A stretch of 64,000 nt of DNA from Azospirillum brasilense. Lineage in GTDB: Bacteria > Pseudomonadota > Alphaproteobacteria > Azospirillales > Azospirillaceae. A program made the position numbers and the translations under genes. The notes under the pieces are model-generated. The model did no database searches. It worked only from the letters and a program-made list of their open reading frames with translations, and was not told where the DNA came from. Below, in pieces: positions 9,219 to 17,168 of this stretch (the first letter of the stretch is position 1; every line of letters starts with the position of its first letter). Location: assembly GCF_001315015.1 (NCBI RefSeq), contig NZ_CP012919.1, forward strand, positions 62,001 to 126,000, in the 5' to 3' direction.

Positions 9219-10052
9219 ATGAAGGCTTTTTTCTGTGTCAACAATGGCGCGTTGGGTTGGTTCAATGATATGATCAAAGTGTTGACACAGTCAATACTTG
9301 AGACGACCAACCTTGAACCTGTCATGCTTTTTGATGGAAATCCGGACCACCCGCTGGTCCATTGGGTAAAGAACCGTAATGTTGAGGTCATTAACACTAG
9401 AGTTCCATTTCATGGAGAGCTTTTCTCTGAAAAAACCATGTCAGCCAATACCGGAACTCCTTACAACCCGGAGCACGCATCAGGCTCGTTCCTAAAATTC
9501 ATATCCCACAATTTCACCAACGATGATTTTTATCTCCAGGTGGATTGTGACGTTATGTTTCTCAAGGACATCGAGTTTACGTTGAGTCAAGAAAAAACAC
9601 TTGGCGCATGCCAAGAACTTGATCTCAGTAATGTGAAATCAAAGCTTATTTCTCGCAGCAGTCACTTCAATTCTGGAGTAATGTTGATAAATCGTAAAAA
9701 TTTTGCAAGGAGCTACAATGAACTTATTGAATATTGTAGGGAGCACAATTTTTATCATAGAAAGACCTATTCTTATGATCAGACTTTCTTGAATGAGTTC
9801 TTCAAAAACGCTTGGGAGACAATGCCACGAGAACTAAATTGGCGTCCCGTTGATGGAGTTAATTGCGACGCCAGAATTGTCCATTTTCATGGTCCTAAAC
9901 CTCAAAGATTTAAGGATATTGTAGACGGAAAGGCATATGATTTTGAGCGCCCTCTTATGGAGGACATGGTTTTGAACTTTGAAGAAAGTTATAGATACTA
10001 TGTTTCATGCTTCTCCGATTATCTAAAAAGATCAGAACCCAAGATCACATAA
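9219..10052 (+). CDS. GT-A-like nucleotide-sugar transferase, putative
   Basis: This 277-aa protein has a GT-A-like pattern: a beta strand then Q-V-D-C-D-V-M-F at about residues 107-114, supplying a D-C-D (DxD) metal motif, and a later F-H-G-P-K-P-Q segment (about 226-232) like the histidine that closes GT8-type active sites. The ATG at 9219 follows GGAG (9209-9212) at 6 bp, which is better than the in-frame TTG at 9207. It is the first gene of the AT-rich island. No specific family or acceptor can be assigned. A cytoplasmic glycan-assembly role is inferred from context. Confidence 0.65.
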   Translation: MKAFFCVNNGALGWFNDMIKVLTQSILETTNLEPVMLFDGNPDHPLVHWVKNRNVEVINTRVPFHGELFSEKTMSANTGTPYNPEHASGSFLKFISHNFTNDDFYLQVDCDVMFLKDIEFTLSQEKTLGACQELDLSNVKSKLISRSSHFNSGVMLINRKNFARSYNELIEYCREHNFYHRKTYSYDQTFLNEFFKNAWETMPRELNWRPVDGVNCDARIVHFHGPKPQRFKDIVDGKAYDFERPLMEDMVLNFEESYRYYVSCFSDYLKRSEPKIT

Positions 10053-10101
10053 AGATTCTACCGCAGGCTACTTAGACTTGGAACGTGGAGTGTCAGGGAA
10101 T

Positions 10102-10977
10102 ATGGACAGCAACACAAAAGTTTCCGTTGAACTTTTCCACCAAAAAGTCAACCAGCTTACTGACGATCAGTGGAAGCTCTTCCTGACCAGAAGCGTTTCT
10201 GAGCATGTAGTTGAAGACGTAGTCATGCCTACGTTCCCGCCCGAAAGCTTCCAATCATCAATCCATGGGCACTCTGGTGTAACTTCAATTAACGAGGCGT
10301 TTAACTTTTTTCTTGAAGTGAAAAATGTTGCTAATCGTGTAGGATCTCCTTTCTCTCCGTCTCGCTACCTCCTTGATTTTGGTTGTGGATGGGGACGAAT
10401 TGGGCGGATGTTCATGAAGGATATCCAGCCATCGCGGATTTACGCTGTGGAACCAGAATCTGCCAATACCATTGAGGCAAGAAAAAATAATTATTATACT
10501 AACATAATTCAATCTGAGTATGAGCCCCCTCTCGTGTTTGGCAATGGCATTTTTGATTATGTAGTTGCATGGTCTGTATTCTCTCACCTTGATGAGTATC
10601 TTCTAAGAAAGTGGCTTGAAGAATTTAGAAGAGTCTTGAAACCAGGAGGGCTTGTTGCGATCACAAGCCAAGGCCGTAGTTTTTTCGACTATGTTGCTCA
10701 ATTGAAAGAAATCAAAGAGCGCGGAGAGCCTCTAGGACACGCATGGCATGAGACGCTTGTCCGGCATTTTGTCGACCTTCCGTCAATGAAAAAACAGTAT
10801 GATGACGGGAACTTTATTCACGTACAAAGCCATGGCTCTGGAAACCATTATGGAGAAGCATTCATCCCACTTGGGTTTGCCCAGAGGATTGCTCAAGAAA
10901 TGAAAATGGAGCTTGTTGAATTCATGGAGAGCGGTACTAAGCTTCCTCAGAGCCTGATTGTTCTAAGGGCTCTTTAG
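10102..10977 (+). CDS. Class I SAM-dependent methyltransferase
   Basis: This 291-aa protein has SAM motif I as L-L-D-F-G-C-G-W-G-R-I-G (about residues 91-102), motif II ending in E-P-E, and F-D-Y-V-V-A-W-S-V-F-S-H-L as the post-II/motif IV strand, as in Methyltransf_11/25-type enzymes. It sits between glycosyltransferase-like genes, so methylation of a sugar or glycan terminus is likely, but small-molecule substrates cannot be excluded. I chose ATG 10102, with GTGGAG 11 bp upstream; a TTG at 10078 would add eight residues. A strong terminator follows at 11003. Confidence 0.75.
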   Translation: MDSNTKVSVELFHQKVNQLTDDQWKLFLTRSVSEHVVEDVVMPTFPPESFQSSIHGHSGVTSINEAFNFFLEVKNVANRVGSPFSPSRYLLDFGCGWGRIGRMFMKDIQPSRIYAVEPESANTIEARKNNYYTNIIQSEYEPPLVFGNGIFDYVVAWSVFSHLDEYLLRKWLEEFRRVLKPGGLVAITSQGRSFFDYVAQLKEIKERGEPLGHAWHETLVRHFVDLPSMKKQYDDGNFIHVQSHGSGNHYGEAFIPLGFAQRIAQEMKMELVEFMESGTKLPQSLIVLRAL

Positions 10978-11002
10978 AAGGGAAATAGTACATTCTCTCT
11001 AG

Positions 11003-11046
11003 AAAATAGCGGCTCTCGATGCGCAGAGCAAAGAAGCCGCTATTTT
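11003..11046 (+). terminator. Rho-independent terminator
   Basis: A perfect 12-bp stem (11003-11014 pairing with 11034-11045) is followed by T residues. It lies 26 bp after the methyltransferase stop. It also argues that the next gene starts at 11079 rather than at an in-frame codon inside the loop (11019). Confidence 0.85.
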
Positions 11047-11078
11047 TCTGTAGTAAATCATTCGGTCGGAGAGGGAAA

Positions 11079-12053
11079 ATGTCGGCGACACTATGCGTTT
11101 TGTTTAATCATGCGTATCCAAATAACATTCCAATAATTAGGAAGATTTATGAAGGACGATTTAAGAATATTATTTTTATTATGCCCTTTGCCCGAAATGT
11201 CGGTGATGATGTCATTACGTCATACAGAGGGTCTTTTAGCTTTCAAGGGATGATTGCGGATGCAGCTCCTCGCCTTAGTGAATATAAATCTGATTACTAT
11301 GTGTTTGTCCAAGATGATGTCCTTCTAAACCCTGCCTTGAATGAAGGGAATATAGAAAAATTTTTGGGAATAGGGCCTAAAATGGCCTTTTTCCCTCAAT
11401 TTTACTCCCTATCCGGTCCAATTCATCGTTGGTTCTGGACCACAAGGGTTGTATGGCGTTTGTTTTATTCTCATAATTCTCTTGGTGGAAGCGGTGCCGA
11501 AATGGCCCTGAAGTATCTTCCTCCAAAAGAGTTTGCTGAAGAAAAGGCAAAGAGGTACGGGATAAGCTGTGCTCCCATCACTTATGACAATATTGAGAAC
11601 TGTAAAGTTCCTCATTTCTCCTCATCAGAGCATACTCGATCACTAAACAAATCTCTTATGGATGGGCTTTTCTTTTCTGCTCATGAGAAAAGATCAATCA
11701 TCCTTCCTTACCCATTTGTATTTGGAATATCAGACTTTTTTGTTCTACACAAAGATGTCTTTGACGAATTTGTTCACTTCCAGGGCGTTTGTGCGGGAAT
11801 GGATCTGTTTGCAGAGGTCGCAATTCCGAGCGGACTCATGGTATGCGCTGAACAGGTTGTCCAGTGCAAAGATCTCGGTCTAGAGGTTGATTGGGTTTGG
11901 GGAAACAGCAGAGAAAACCTTGACATTTCCTATCTAAAAGAAAAGCTCAATGAAAACTTCTTACTTATTCACCCTGTAAAACTCTCGAAGATGGGAGATT
12001 CTATAGATAAAATAATTGAAATGGCTTCAGCTTTTCACCAATCGCCCAAATAA
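11079..12053 (+). CDS. Unrecognised protein, possible GT-A-type transferase
   Basis: This 324-aa protein is not one I recognise. The N-terminus is a strand-rich segment (A-T-L-C-V-L-F-N-H), and residues about 72-81 read Y-Y-V-F-V-Q-D-D-V-L, the hydrophobic strand plus acidic pair often seen where GT-A enzymes bind metal and nucleotide sugar. No signal peptide or membrane span is evident. ATG 11079 has an excellent GGAGAGGGA site. An upstream in-frame codon at 11019 lies inside a terminator hairpin and is rejected. It sits in the AT-rich island between a methyltransferase and a STELLO-like gene, so a glycan role is inferred from context. Confidence 0.6.
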   Translation: MSATLCVLFNHAYPNNIPIIRKIYEGRFKNIIFIMPFARNVGDDVITSYRGSFSFQGMIADAAPRLSEYKSDYYVFVQDDVLLNPALNEGNIEKFLGIGPKMAFFPQFYSLSGPIHRWFWTTRVVWRLFYSHNSLGGSGAEMALKYLPPKEFAEEKAKRYGISCAPITYDNIENCKVPHFSSSEHTRSLNKSLMDGLFFSAHEKRSIILPYPFVFGISDFFVLHKDVFDEFVHFQGVCAGMDLFAEVAIPSGLMVCAEQVVQCKDLGLEVDWVWGNSRENLDISYLKEKLNENFLLIHPVKLSKMGDSIDKIIEMASAFHQSPK

Positions 12054-12108
12054 TGTAAACAATCAGAAGAATACCTTCTGAAGAAGTCTGTTAAGAAGGA
12101 GAATCGGT

Positions 12109-13128
12109 ATGAAAGAAAATAAATCTGCGATCGTGGTAACGTCAATCAATCATCCCACTTTTTGCCTGAAGGAATTTTCATCAGGCGCCGAAAGCCATCA
12201 TACTGACGTTATCGTCATTGGAGACCGCAGATCTCCAGAAGATTTCTATCTCGAAAATTGCAATTTCCTATCGCTCTCTGAGCAAGAGCAACAATTTCCT
12301 CAATTCTCCAATATCCTTCCGGTTAACTCATACGCCCGCAAAAACATAGGCTATTTGGTGGCGCTCAAATCTGGAATAAACCATATCATCGATACTGATG
12401 ATGATAACGCTCCATATTCAAACTTTTGGGTTCCTCGATCAAAGATCGTTAGCGGTCGGCTTGTAGAGCGGGATGGTTGGGTCAATGCCTATGCATATTT
12501 TTCTGATGCCTTGATCTGGCCGCGAGGGTTGCCTCTGGACCAAATTCGTTCACCGGATGCTGCCCCACCAGCAGGCCGCACTGTAGAGCATGTTTGCCCA
12601 GTACAACAAGGTCTGGCTGATGACAATCCTGATGTTGATGCTGTTTACCGCTTAATACTTCCACTTCCGATTAAATTTCGGAATGAGAAGGATATTATCC
12701 TCTCCCCAGGATCTTGGTGTCCGTTTAATAGCCAAAATACGCATTGGTGGCCTGAAGCCTTTCCTCTAATGTACTTGCCATCGTACTGCTCCTTCCGGAT
12801 GACGGATATTTGGAGATCGTTTGTCGCCCAGAGAATTCTATGGGCAAACAATTGGAGCGTATCTTTCCATTCTTCAACTGTTTATCAGGACAGAAACGAA
12901 CACAATCTGATGCGCGATTTCGAGCAGGAGGTTTCTGGTTACATTAACAATAACAGGATTGCTGAAACGCTTTCTGTACTTGATATCCATCCAGGAATAC
13001 AAAACCATGGAGATAACCTTAGGAAATGCTATTCATCATTGGTAAAAATTGGGGTTATTGGGCCGGAAGAACTCCCACTGCTTGATGCTTGGATTGAGGA
13101 AGTGGAAGGCTATACATATTGTTCTTGA
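12109..13128 (+). CDS. STELLO-type (DUF288) putative glycosyltransferase
   Basis: This 339-aa protein resembles the STELLO/DUF288 family, known mainly from eukaryotes and scattered bacteria. The supporting stretch is N-S-Y-A-R-K-N-I-G-Y-L-V-A-L (about residues 73-86), then H-I-I-D-T-D-D-D-N-A-P (about 94-104), in the order and spacing I recall for that family. The D-T-D-D-D-N acidic run should coordinate a metal-nucleotide sugar. The ATG at 12109 follows AAGGAGAAT at a good distance. It is the last gene of the AT-rich island. The family call rests on remembered motifs and the acceptor is unknown. Confidence 0.65.
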   Translation: MKENKSAIVVTSINHPTFCLKEFSSGAESHHTDVIVIGDRRSPEDFYLENCNFLSLSEQEQQFPQFSNILPVNSYARKNIGYLVALKSGINHIIDTDDDNAPYSNFWVPRSKIVSGRLVERDGWVNAYAYFSDALIWPRGLPLDQIRSPDAAPPAGRTVEHVCPVQQGLADDNPDVDAVYRLILPLPIKFRNEKDIILSPGSWCPFNSQNTHWWPEAFPLMYLPSYCSFRMTDIWRSFVAQRILWANNWSVSFHSSTVYQDRNEHNLMRDFEQEVSGYINNNRIAETLSVLDIHPGIQNHGDNLRKCYSSLVKIGVIGPEELPLLDAWIEEVEGYTYCS

Positions 13129-13205
13129 CTATTACAGGGACCCAGCTATGGCGCCATGGAACACCCTGTTCGCCGCATGCTCTTAACTTTATAGGAAAAA
13201 AATCC

Positions 13206-13233
13206 TTGACTCAGTTCTGAGCAGATGTATAAA
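13206..13233 (+). promoter_or_regulatory. Strong sigma-70-type promoter
   Basis: TTGACT at 13206-13211 is separated by 16 bp from TATAAA at 13228-13233. Transcription would start near 13240, only about 20 bp before a terminator hairpin, so most transcripts may be short unless read-through occurs into the phage-like genes. Confidence 0.6.
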
Positions 13234-13259
13234 GCAGATGCAAAGGACAGAAATGTGCC

Positions 13260-13286
13260 CGCCCGGCTATGCCGGGCGTTTTTTTT
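13260..13286 (+). terminator. Rho-independent terminator in the leader of the phage-like cassette
   Basis: An 8-bp GC stem (13260-13267 with 13271-13278) with a TAT loop is followed by eight T residues. It may end transcripts from the AT-rich island, attenuate the promoter at 13206, or both. Confidence 0.85.
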
Positions 13287-13307
13287 GCCCAACCAAGGAA
13301 TTCTCCG

Positions 13308-13628
13308 ATGAAAGCATTCATCACCGAATCCGATGCTATGGGACGACCAACTTCCGTCTGCGCTCCTCCCACATCCCGCATGGCTCTGCGGCTTGCCGCT
13401 GGTGTGCCGAAAAGCCTGACGGTCCCCACAAGTGCCCGGATCGCCCTGTTCAACGGCACGGGGCCATTCTGGGTGCAATACGGGGCCAACGCCGCGCTGC
13501 CGAACGCGGATGTGCTGACCGGAGCCGCGCCGGAGCTGGCTCCCGCCGCCCGCAACGTGCAGGGCATCGGCAGTCTGGGCCTGATTGCTCCGGCCGACTG
13601 CACCGTCTCCATCGGCTTCTACGGGTGA
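13308..13628 (+). CDS. Small phage-like structural protein
   Basis: This 106-aa protein has an Ala/Pro-rich sequence predicted as mostly beta, including R-I-A-L-F-N-G-T-G-P-F-W-V-Q-Y and G-L-I-A-P-A-D-C-T-V-S-I-G-F-Y-G at the end. It is reminiscent of small tail-region or virion-associated proteins in alphaproteobacterial prophages. ATG 13308 is preceded by AAGGAA at 7 bp; a longer frame from 13269 would begin inside the terminator. It is the first of three tightly spaced genes (next start 6 bp after this stop). No enzymatic motif is seen, and the phage origin is inferred. Confidence 0.55.
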   Translation: MKAFITESDAMGRPTSVCAPPTSRMALRLAAGVPKSLTVPTSARIALFNGTGPFWVQYGANAALPNADVLTGAAPELAPAARNVQGIGSLGLIAPADCTVSIGFYG

Positions 13629-13633
13629 TCCCC

Positions 13634-14593
13634 ATGCCCCAATCCCCTTATCATCTGCCGGTCGGGCTGGTGCAGACCGCGACGCCGGTCGACCTGTCTC
13701 CCTATGCGCCCCGCCAAGCTCCCACCTTCTCCGGAACCGCCCGCTTCGACGGACCGGTGCAGGCGGCCTCCGCCAGCGTCGGACACGGATCGACGGGCCA
13801 GTACGACAACGCGCTCGTCCTTTTGCCCACCAGCCATCCGGGTTCCCGGCGCTGCACCATCCAGATCGATCCGGGCTGGATCATCGGACAGGACTCGGGA
13901 GCGAACGGAAACACGGATTTCTTCCTGTGGAACCGCGCCACCAGCCGGGCTCCCTTCGCCGTCGGAACCGACGATGCGGTGGCTTTGGGCGGCATCGGGA
14001 GCGGCGCCACAGCCACCTTCCAGCGGGCAGCGAACCAAATCAACGGACTGACCTTCAAGGGGGCGGCGACGGGCGGAGAGGTCGGCATCGGCGCGTCCGG
14101 TGCCGACACCGACCTCAACATCGTCTATTCCGCCAAGAACGCCGGAACGCACCGCTTCGTCGGCGCGGGCACCGAACAATTCCGCATCTCCCCCACCGCC
14201 GGCGCCGTCAACCGGCTGAACGCCACCGGCGCCGCGCCGGGCGGGACACCGTCCCTGTCGGCTCAGGGAAGCGACGCCAACGTGCCGGTGCGGCTCTCCG
14301 CCCAGGGGCTGGGCTCGGTCACTCTGGCCCAGGGAACGACGCCGGTCTTCATCGCCACCAGCTACAGCGCCGCCGCCGTCAACCATCTGGTCCTCGAAGC
14401 GCGGGAGACCGGCTCCGGCCCGGTGCTGCGCATGACCGGCCCCGACACCAACATCGATCTGAACCTGCGGCCGAAAGGCAGCGGCACCGTCAGCTTCGGC
14501 GCCTTCACCGCCGCCGCGGGCGCAGCCGTCGCCGGCTACATCGAGATCAAGGACGCCACCGGTCAGCCCCGCCGGCTCGCCGTCGTGAACTGA
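13634..14593 (+). CDS. Phage tail-fibre-like repetitive beta protein
   Basis: This 319-aa protein is rich in Gly, Ala, Ser and Thr. It has repeating segments such as P-V-R-L-S-A-Q-G-L-G-S-V-T-L and I-D-L-N-L-R-P-K-G-S-G-T-V-S-F, the pattern of short strands and turns seen in tail-fibre and tail-spike shafts that display one value per repeat. The last residues (E-I-K-D-A-T-G-Q-P-R-R-L-A-V-V-N) resemble the short C-terminal tag found on such structural proteins. The ATG at 13634 has a poor ribosome site and is probably translated by coupling with the gene ending 6 bp upstream. A secreted or cell-surface role is an alternative. Confidence 0.55.
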   Translation: MPQSPYHLPVGLVQTATPVDLSPYAPRQAPTFSGTARFDGPVQAASASVGHGSTGQYDNALVLLPTSHPGSRRCTIQIDPGWIIGQDSGANGNTDFFLWNRATSRAPFAVGTDDAVALGGIGSGATATFQRAANQINGLTFKGAATGGEVGIGASGADTDLNIVYSAKNAGTHRFVGAGTEQFRISPTAGAVNRLNATGAAPGGTPSLSAQGSDANVPVRLSAQGLGSVTLAQGTTPVFIATSYSAAAVNHLVLEARETGSGPVLRMTGPDTNIDLNLRPKGSGTVSFGAFTAAAGAAVAGYIEIKDATGQPRRLAVVN

Positions 14594-14608
14594 GAAGGAC
14601 TCATTCCC

Positions 14609-14908
14609 ATGGCCCTGAACAAAGCGTTGCCGACCGACTTTGGCGTGGACGCCAGCTATTGGCACATTCTGGCCCTCCAGGTGAATCGCGGCGACCGCTC
14701 CGCCGCCGTCACGCTGGCGGGCTACATCGACGAACCGGCGCGGCGCGGAGGATGCCGGCCCATTGCGGTGATGACGCTGACCCTGGCCGGCGATTCCTAC
14801 CCCGGCGATGCCGACGGCCTGCAATACGGCGCTCTCTACGCGGCGCTGAAAGACACGCCGCAGGAGGACGGCAGCGCCCCTCCTCTTACCGGTGCCCGCG
14901 ACGCTTGA
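14609..14908 (+). CDS. Small prophage tail-region protein
   Basis: This 99-aa protein starts M-A-L-N-K followed by a D-F-G-V-D-A-S-Y-W-H-I segment. That matches the M-A-L-N-K...P-F-G-V-E-A-x-Y-H pattern of small proteins often encoded beside tail-fibre genes in prophages. A good AGAAGGA site (14593-14598) precedes the ATG. It follows the fibre-like gene by 15 bp and closes the cassette; an imperfect hairpin follows at 14946. Function is unknown in phages as well. Confidence 0.6.
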   Translation: MALNKALPTDFGVDASYWHILALQVNRGDRSAAVTLAGYIDEPARRGGCRPIAVMTLTLAGDSYPGDADGLQYGALYAALKDTPQEDGSAPPLTGARDA

Positions 14909-14945
14909 GCACAACCGGAACTTCAGCTTCTTGACTGGAATTCGA

Positions 14946-14982
14946 GCGCCCATTCGGCGATGATCCTACGCCGAACGGGCGC
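14946..14982 (+). terminator. Terminator-like hairpin after the phage-like cassette
   Basis: A 14-bp stem with one mismatch (14946-14959 with 14969-14982) is followed by moderately T-rich sequence rather than a clean T tract, so termination may be partial. Confidence 0.5.
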
Positions 14983-15060
14983 CTCCTTGACTTTTCGCCT
15001 AAGGCTGGATTGGCCCGGAGGTCTTGTTCCAAGTTGCATCAGGAAGAATCAGGCGCGAGC

Positions 15061-17136
15061 ATGAACGAGGTTCTCAGCGAACGTGGTGTGGTTCCGTGGG
15101 TGACTCGCGTGCCCGGCTCGTCCCTGTCTCCCGCACCACGCCGGGTGCTGCCCATCGTGCTGGGAATGCACCGCAGCAGCACATCGTTGACGGCTGGCGC
15201 GCTGCACCGTCTCGGCATCGACATGACCGACGGTGATCTTGCCGCCGACGAGTTCAACAAGGGCGGCTACTACGAGCGCTTCCATCTGGTGGAATTGCAC
15301 GACCGGTTCCTGGAAAGCCTGGGCAGCCGCTGGGATTCGCTGTCGCCCCTGGCGCCGGGCTGGTGGCGCGATCCGCCGGCCCTGGCCCTGCGGAACAAGA
15401 TCGTCGATCGGCTCAGGGCCGAGTTGCCGCACAGCCCGCAGCGCCTCTGGGGCCTGAAGGACCCGCGGCTGATGCGGCTTCTGCCGCTGTGGCTCGATGT
15501 CTGCGTGGATCTCGACCTGGAGCCGCGCATCATCCTGGTCACCCGCACCCCCGAAGAAGTCGCCGCTTCCCTGGCCCGGCGCGACAACATGTCCCGTGAC
15601 GACGCTCTGGTCCTCTGGGCCGTGTATCACATGGAATTCCTCCAGCATGTGGGCGACACGCCGTGGATTCGCATCGACGGCGATCACTGGCTGGACGATC
15701 ATCACGCCCATGCCCTGCGCCTGCTCCGCTTCCTGGGCGTTCCGACGACCGCCCGCGACAACGCGATGCTGGCGCTTGACGAGTGGGTCGAACCGGAGTG
15801 GATGACCAACTCCCGCCCCGGACGCCGCTCACGCTCCTTCGCCCATTGGCTCTACGACCGCTTTGCGACCCTGCCAGGGATCGATGGCGACACCGGCGTC
15901 GAGATGTCCGCCGAATTGCGCCGCAGCGCCCAGGATTTCCACGTCTTCTCGCGGGTATTCCGACCGGTCTTCCACAGGGCGGAGCGCCTGCCGTCGTCCG
16001 AAGCCGCAGCCCGCAACGCCGAGAGCAAGCTTTCGGCCCACAGCGCGACCATCACCGAGCTGCACACACAGCTTGCCAAGGAAAAGACCAGCCTGTCGGA
16101 AACCGTGGCCCAGCGGGACGGAGCCTGGCAGGAAATCATCAAACTTCAAAACAAGCTGACCGACCTCCAATCGGCGCTGGACGGCAAGGACGCCGCGCTG
16201 AGCGAAGCCCGCGCCCAGGCCGACGCCCAAGGCAAGGACGCCGCCGCCGCCCGCGCGCGGATCGCCGAACTGGATGGCGCCCTTGCCGCCCGGCAAGGTG
16301 AACGCGACGAGGCCCGCGCCGAACGCGATGCCCAGCGGGAGCAGGTCGCGCATCTCACCGCCACGCTGAGCGAAGCCCGCGCCCAGGCCGACGCCCAGGG
16401 CAAGGACGCCGCCACCGCGCGGGAACGGATCGCCGAGTTGGAAGGCGCCCTCGCCGCCCGGCAGGGCGAACGCGACGAGGCCCGCGCCCAGGCCGATGCC
16501 CAGCGGGAAGAGGTTGCCCGTCTCACCGCCGCACTGAGCGAAGCCCGCACCCAGGCCGACGACCAGGGCAAGGACGCCGCCGCCGCCCGCGCGCGGATCG
16601 CCGAGTTGGAAAGCGCCCTCGCCGCCCGGCAAGGCGAACGCGACGAGGCCCGCGCCGAACGTGACGCCCAGCGGGAACAGATTGCGCATCTCACCGCCGC
16701 GCTGAGCGAAACCCGTGCCCAGGCCGATGCCCAGGGCAAGGACGCCGCCGCCGCGCGGGAACGGATCGCTGAGTTGGAAGGCGCCCTCGCCGCCCGGCAA
16801 GGCGAACGCGACGAGGCCCGCGCCCAGGCCGACGCCCAGAGCAAGGCAACGGCTTCTCTCAAAAAGCAGGTGGACAATCTCCAGAGCCAGATCGACGGCC
16901 TGGAGGAAGGGCTGCGTCAGGCCGAGGCAAGAGGGGCGGCCAGCGAAGCGCAGGCCGCCTTGGCAGGCGAGTTCCAGAAAAGCGCGGAGGTCAGAGCCCG
17001 AGAGCTGGAAAACTCGCTCCAGACCATTCTCGAGGATCTCCACCGCACCCAGACGCGGAACCAGGAGTTGGAAAGACTTCTCGCCGCCTCTGCATCCGCC
17101 GCCCATCGAAGCTTGCCGACGAACACCACTGTCTGA
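15061..17136 (+). CDS. Sulfotransferase-like domain fused to a repeat-built coiled coil
   Basis: This 691-aa protein has two parts. Residues 28-280 look like a P-loop sulfotransferase, with L-G-M-H-R-S-S-T-S at 35-43 as the 5'-phosphosulfate loop (Ser replacing the usual Gly of R-S-G-T-S) and L-W-G-L-K-D-P-R, then R-I-I-L-V-T-R-T-P-E-E-V-A-A-S-L, as in PAPS-binding members. Residues about 320-680 are a long coiled coil containing four near-identical 56-residue repeats. PAPS-forming genes lie at 35413-38180 on the same replicon, which supports sulfate transfer to a surface glycan. ATG 15061 matches the domain start; an in-frame codon at 15010 has no support. The P-loop substitution leaves activity unproven. 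Confidence 0.7.
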   Translation: MNEVLSERGVVPWVTRVPGSSLSPAPRRVLPIVLGMHRSSTSLTAGALHRLGIDMTDGDLAADEFNKGGYYERFHLVELHDRFLESLGSRWDSLSPLAPGWWRDPPALALRNKIVDRLRAELPHSPQRLWGLKDPRLMRLLPLWLDVCVDLDLEPRIILVTRTPEEVAASLARRDNMSRDDALVLWAVYHMEFLQHVGDTPWIRIDGDHWLDDHHAHALRLLRFLGVPTTARDNAMLALDEWVEPEWMTNSRPGRRSRSFAHWLYDRFATLPGIDGDTGVEMSAELRRSAQDFHVFSRVFRPVFHRAERLPSSEAAARNAESKLSAHSATITELHTQLAKEKTSLSETVAQRDGAWQEIIKLQNKLTDLQSALDGKDAALSEARAQADAQGKDAAAARARIAELDGALAARQGERDEARAERDAQREQVAHLTATLSEARAQADAQGKDAATARERIAELEGALAARQGERDEARAQADAQREEVARLTAALSEARTQADDQGKDAAAARARIAELESALAARQGERDEARAERDAQREQIAHLTAALSETRAQADAQGKDAAAARERIAELEGALAARQGERDEARAQADAQSKATASLKKQVDNLQSQIDGLEEGLRQAEARGAASEAQAALAGEFQKSAEVRARELENSLQTILEDLHRTQTRNQELERLLAASASAAHRSLPTNTTV
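16198..16869 (+). repeat. Four in-frame 168-bp tandem repeats
   Basis: Units begin at 16198, 16366, 16534 and 16702, exactly 168 bp apart; the last one degenerates near 16845. Each encodes 56 residues (eight heptads) starting L-S-E-A-R-A-Q-A-D, so the coiled-coil register is preserved whatever the copy number. Confidence 0.9.
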
Positions 17137-17168
17137 AGAGTTCCCCCTCCCAAAGCAGCGGTAGGCGG

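Larger units (their letters stand above)
9046..13150. other. AT-rich gene island (probable horizontal acquisition)
   Basis: From just after the giant glycosyltransferase to the phage-like cassette, composition changes to AT-rich with A/T-ending codons, in contrast to the GC-rich third positions on both sides. The four genes inside (9219, 10102, 11079, 12109) are all in the same direction and all look glycan-related or unknown. No transposase or clear terminal repeat is visible. The transfer is inferred from composition only. Confidence 0.65.

Noticed and set aside
16198..16869. Tandem repeats possibly of CRISPR or assembly origin
   Set aside because: Units abut with no spacers, differ by point changes and stay in frame, so they are a coding repeat.
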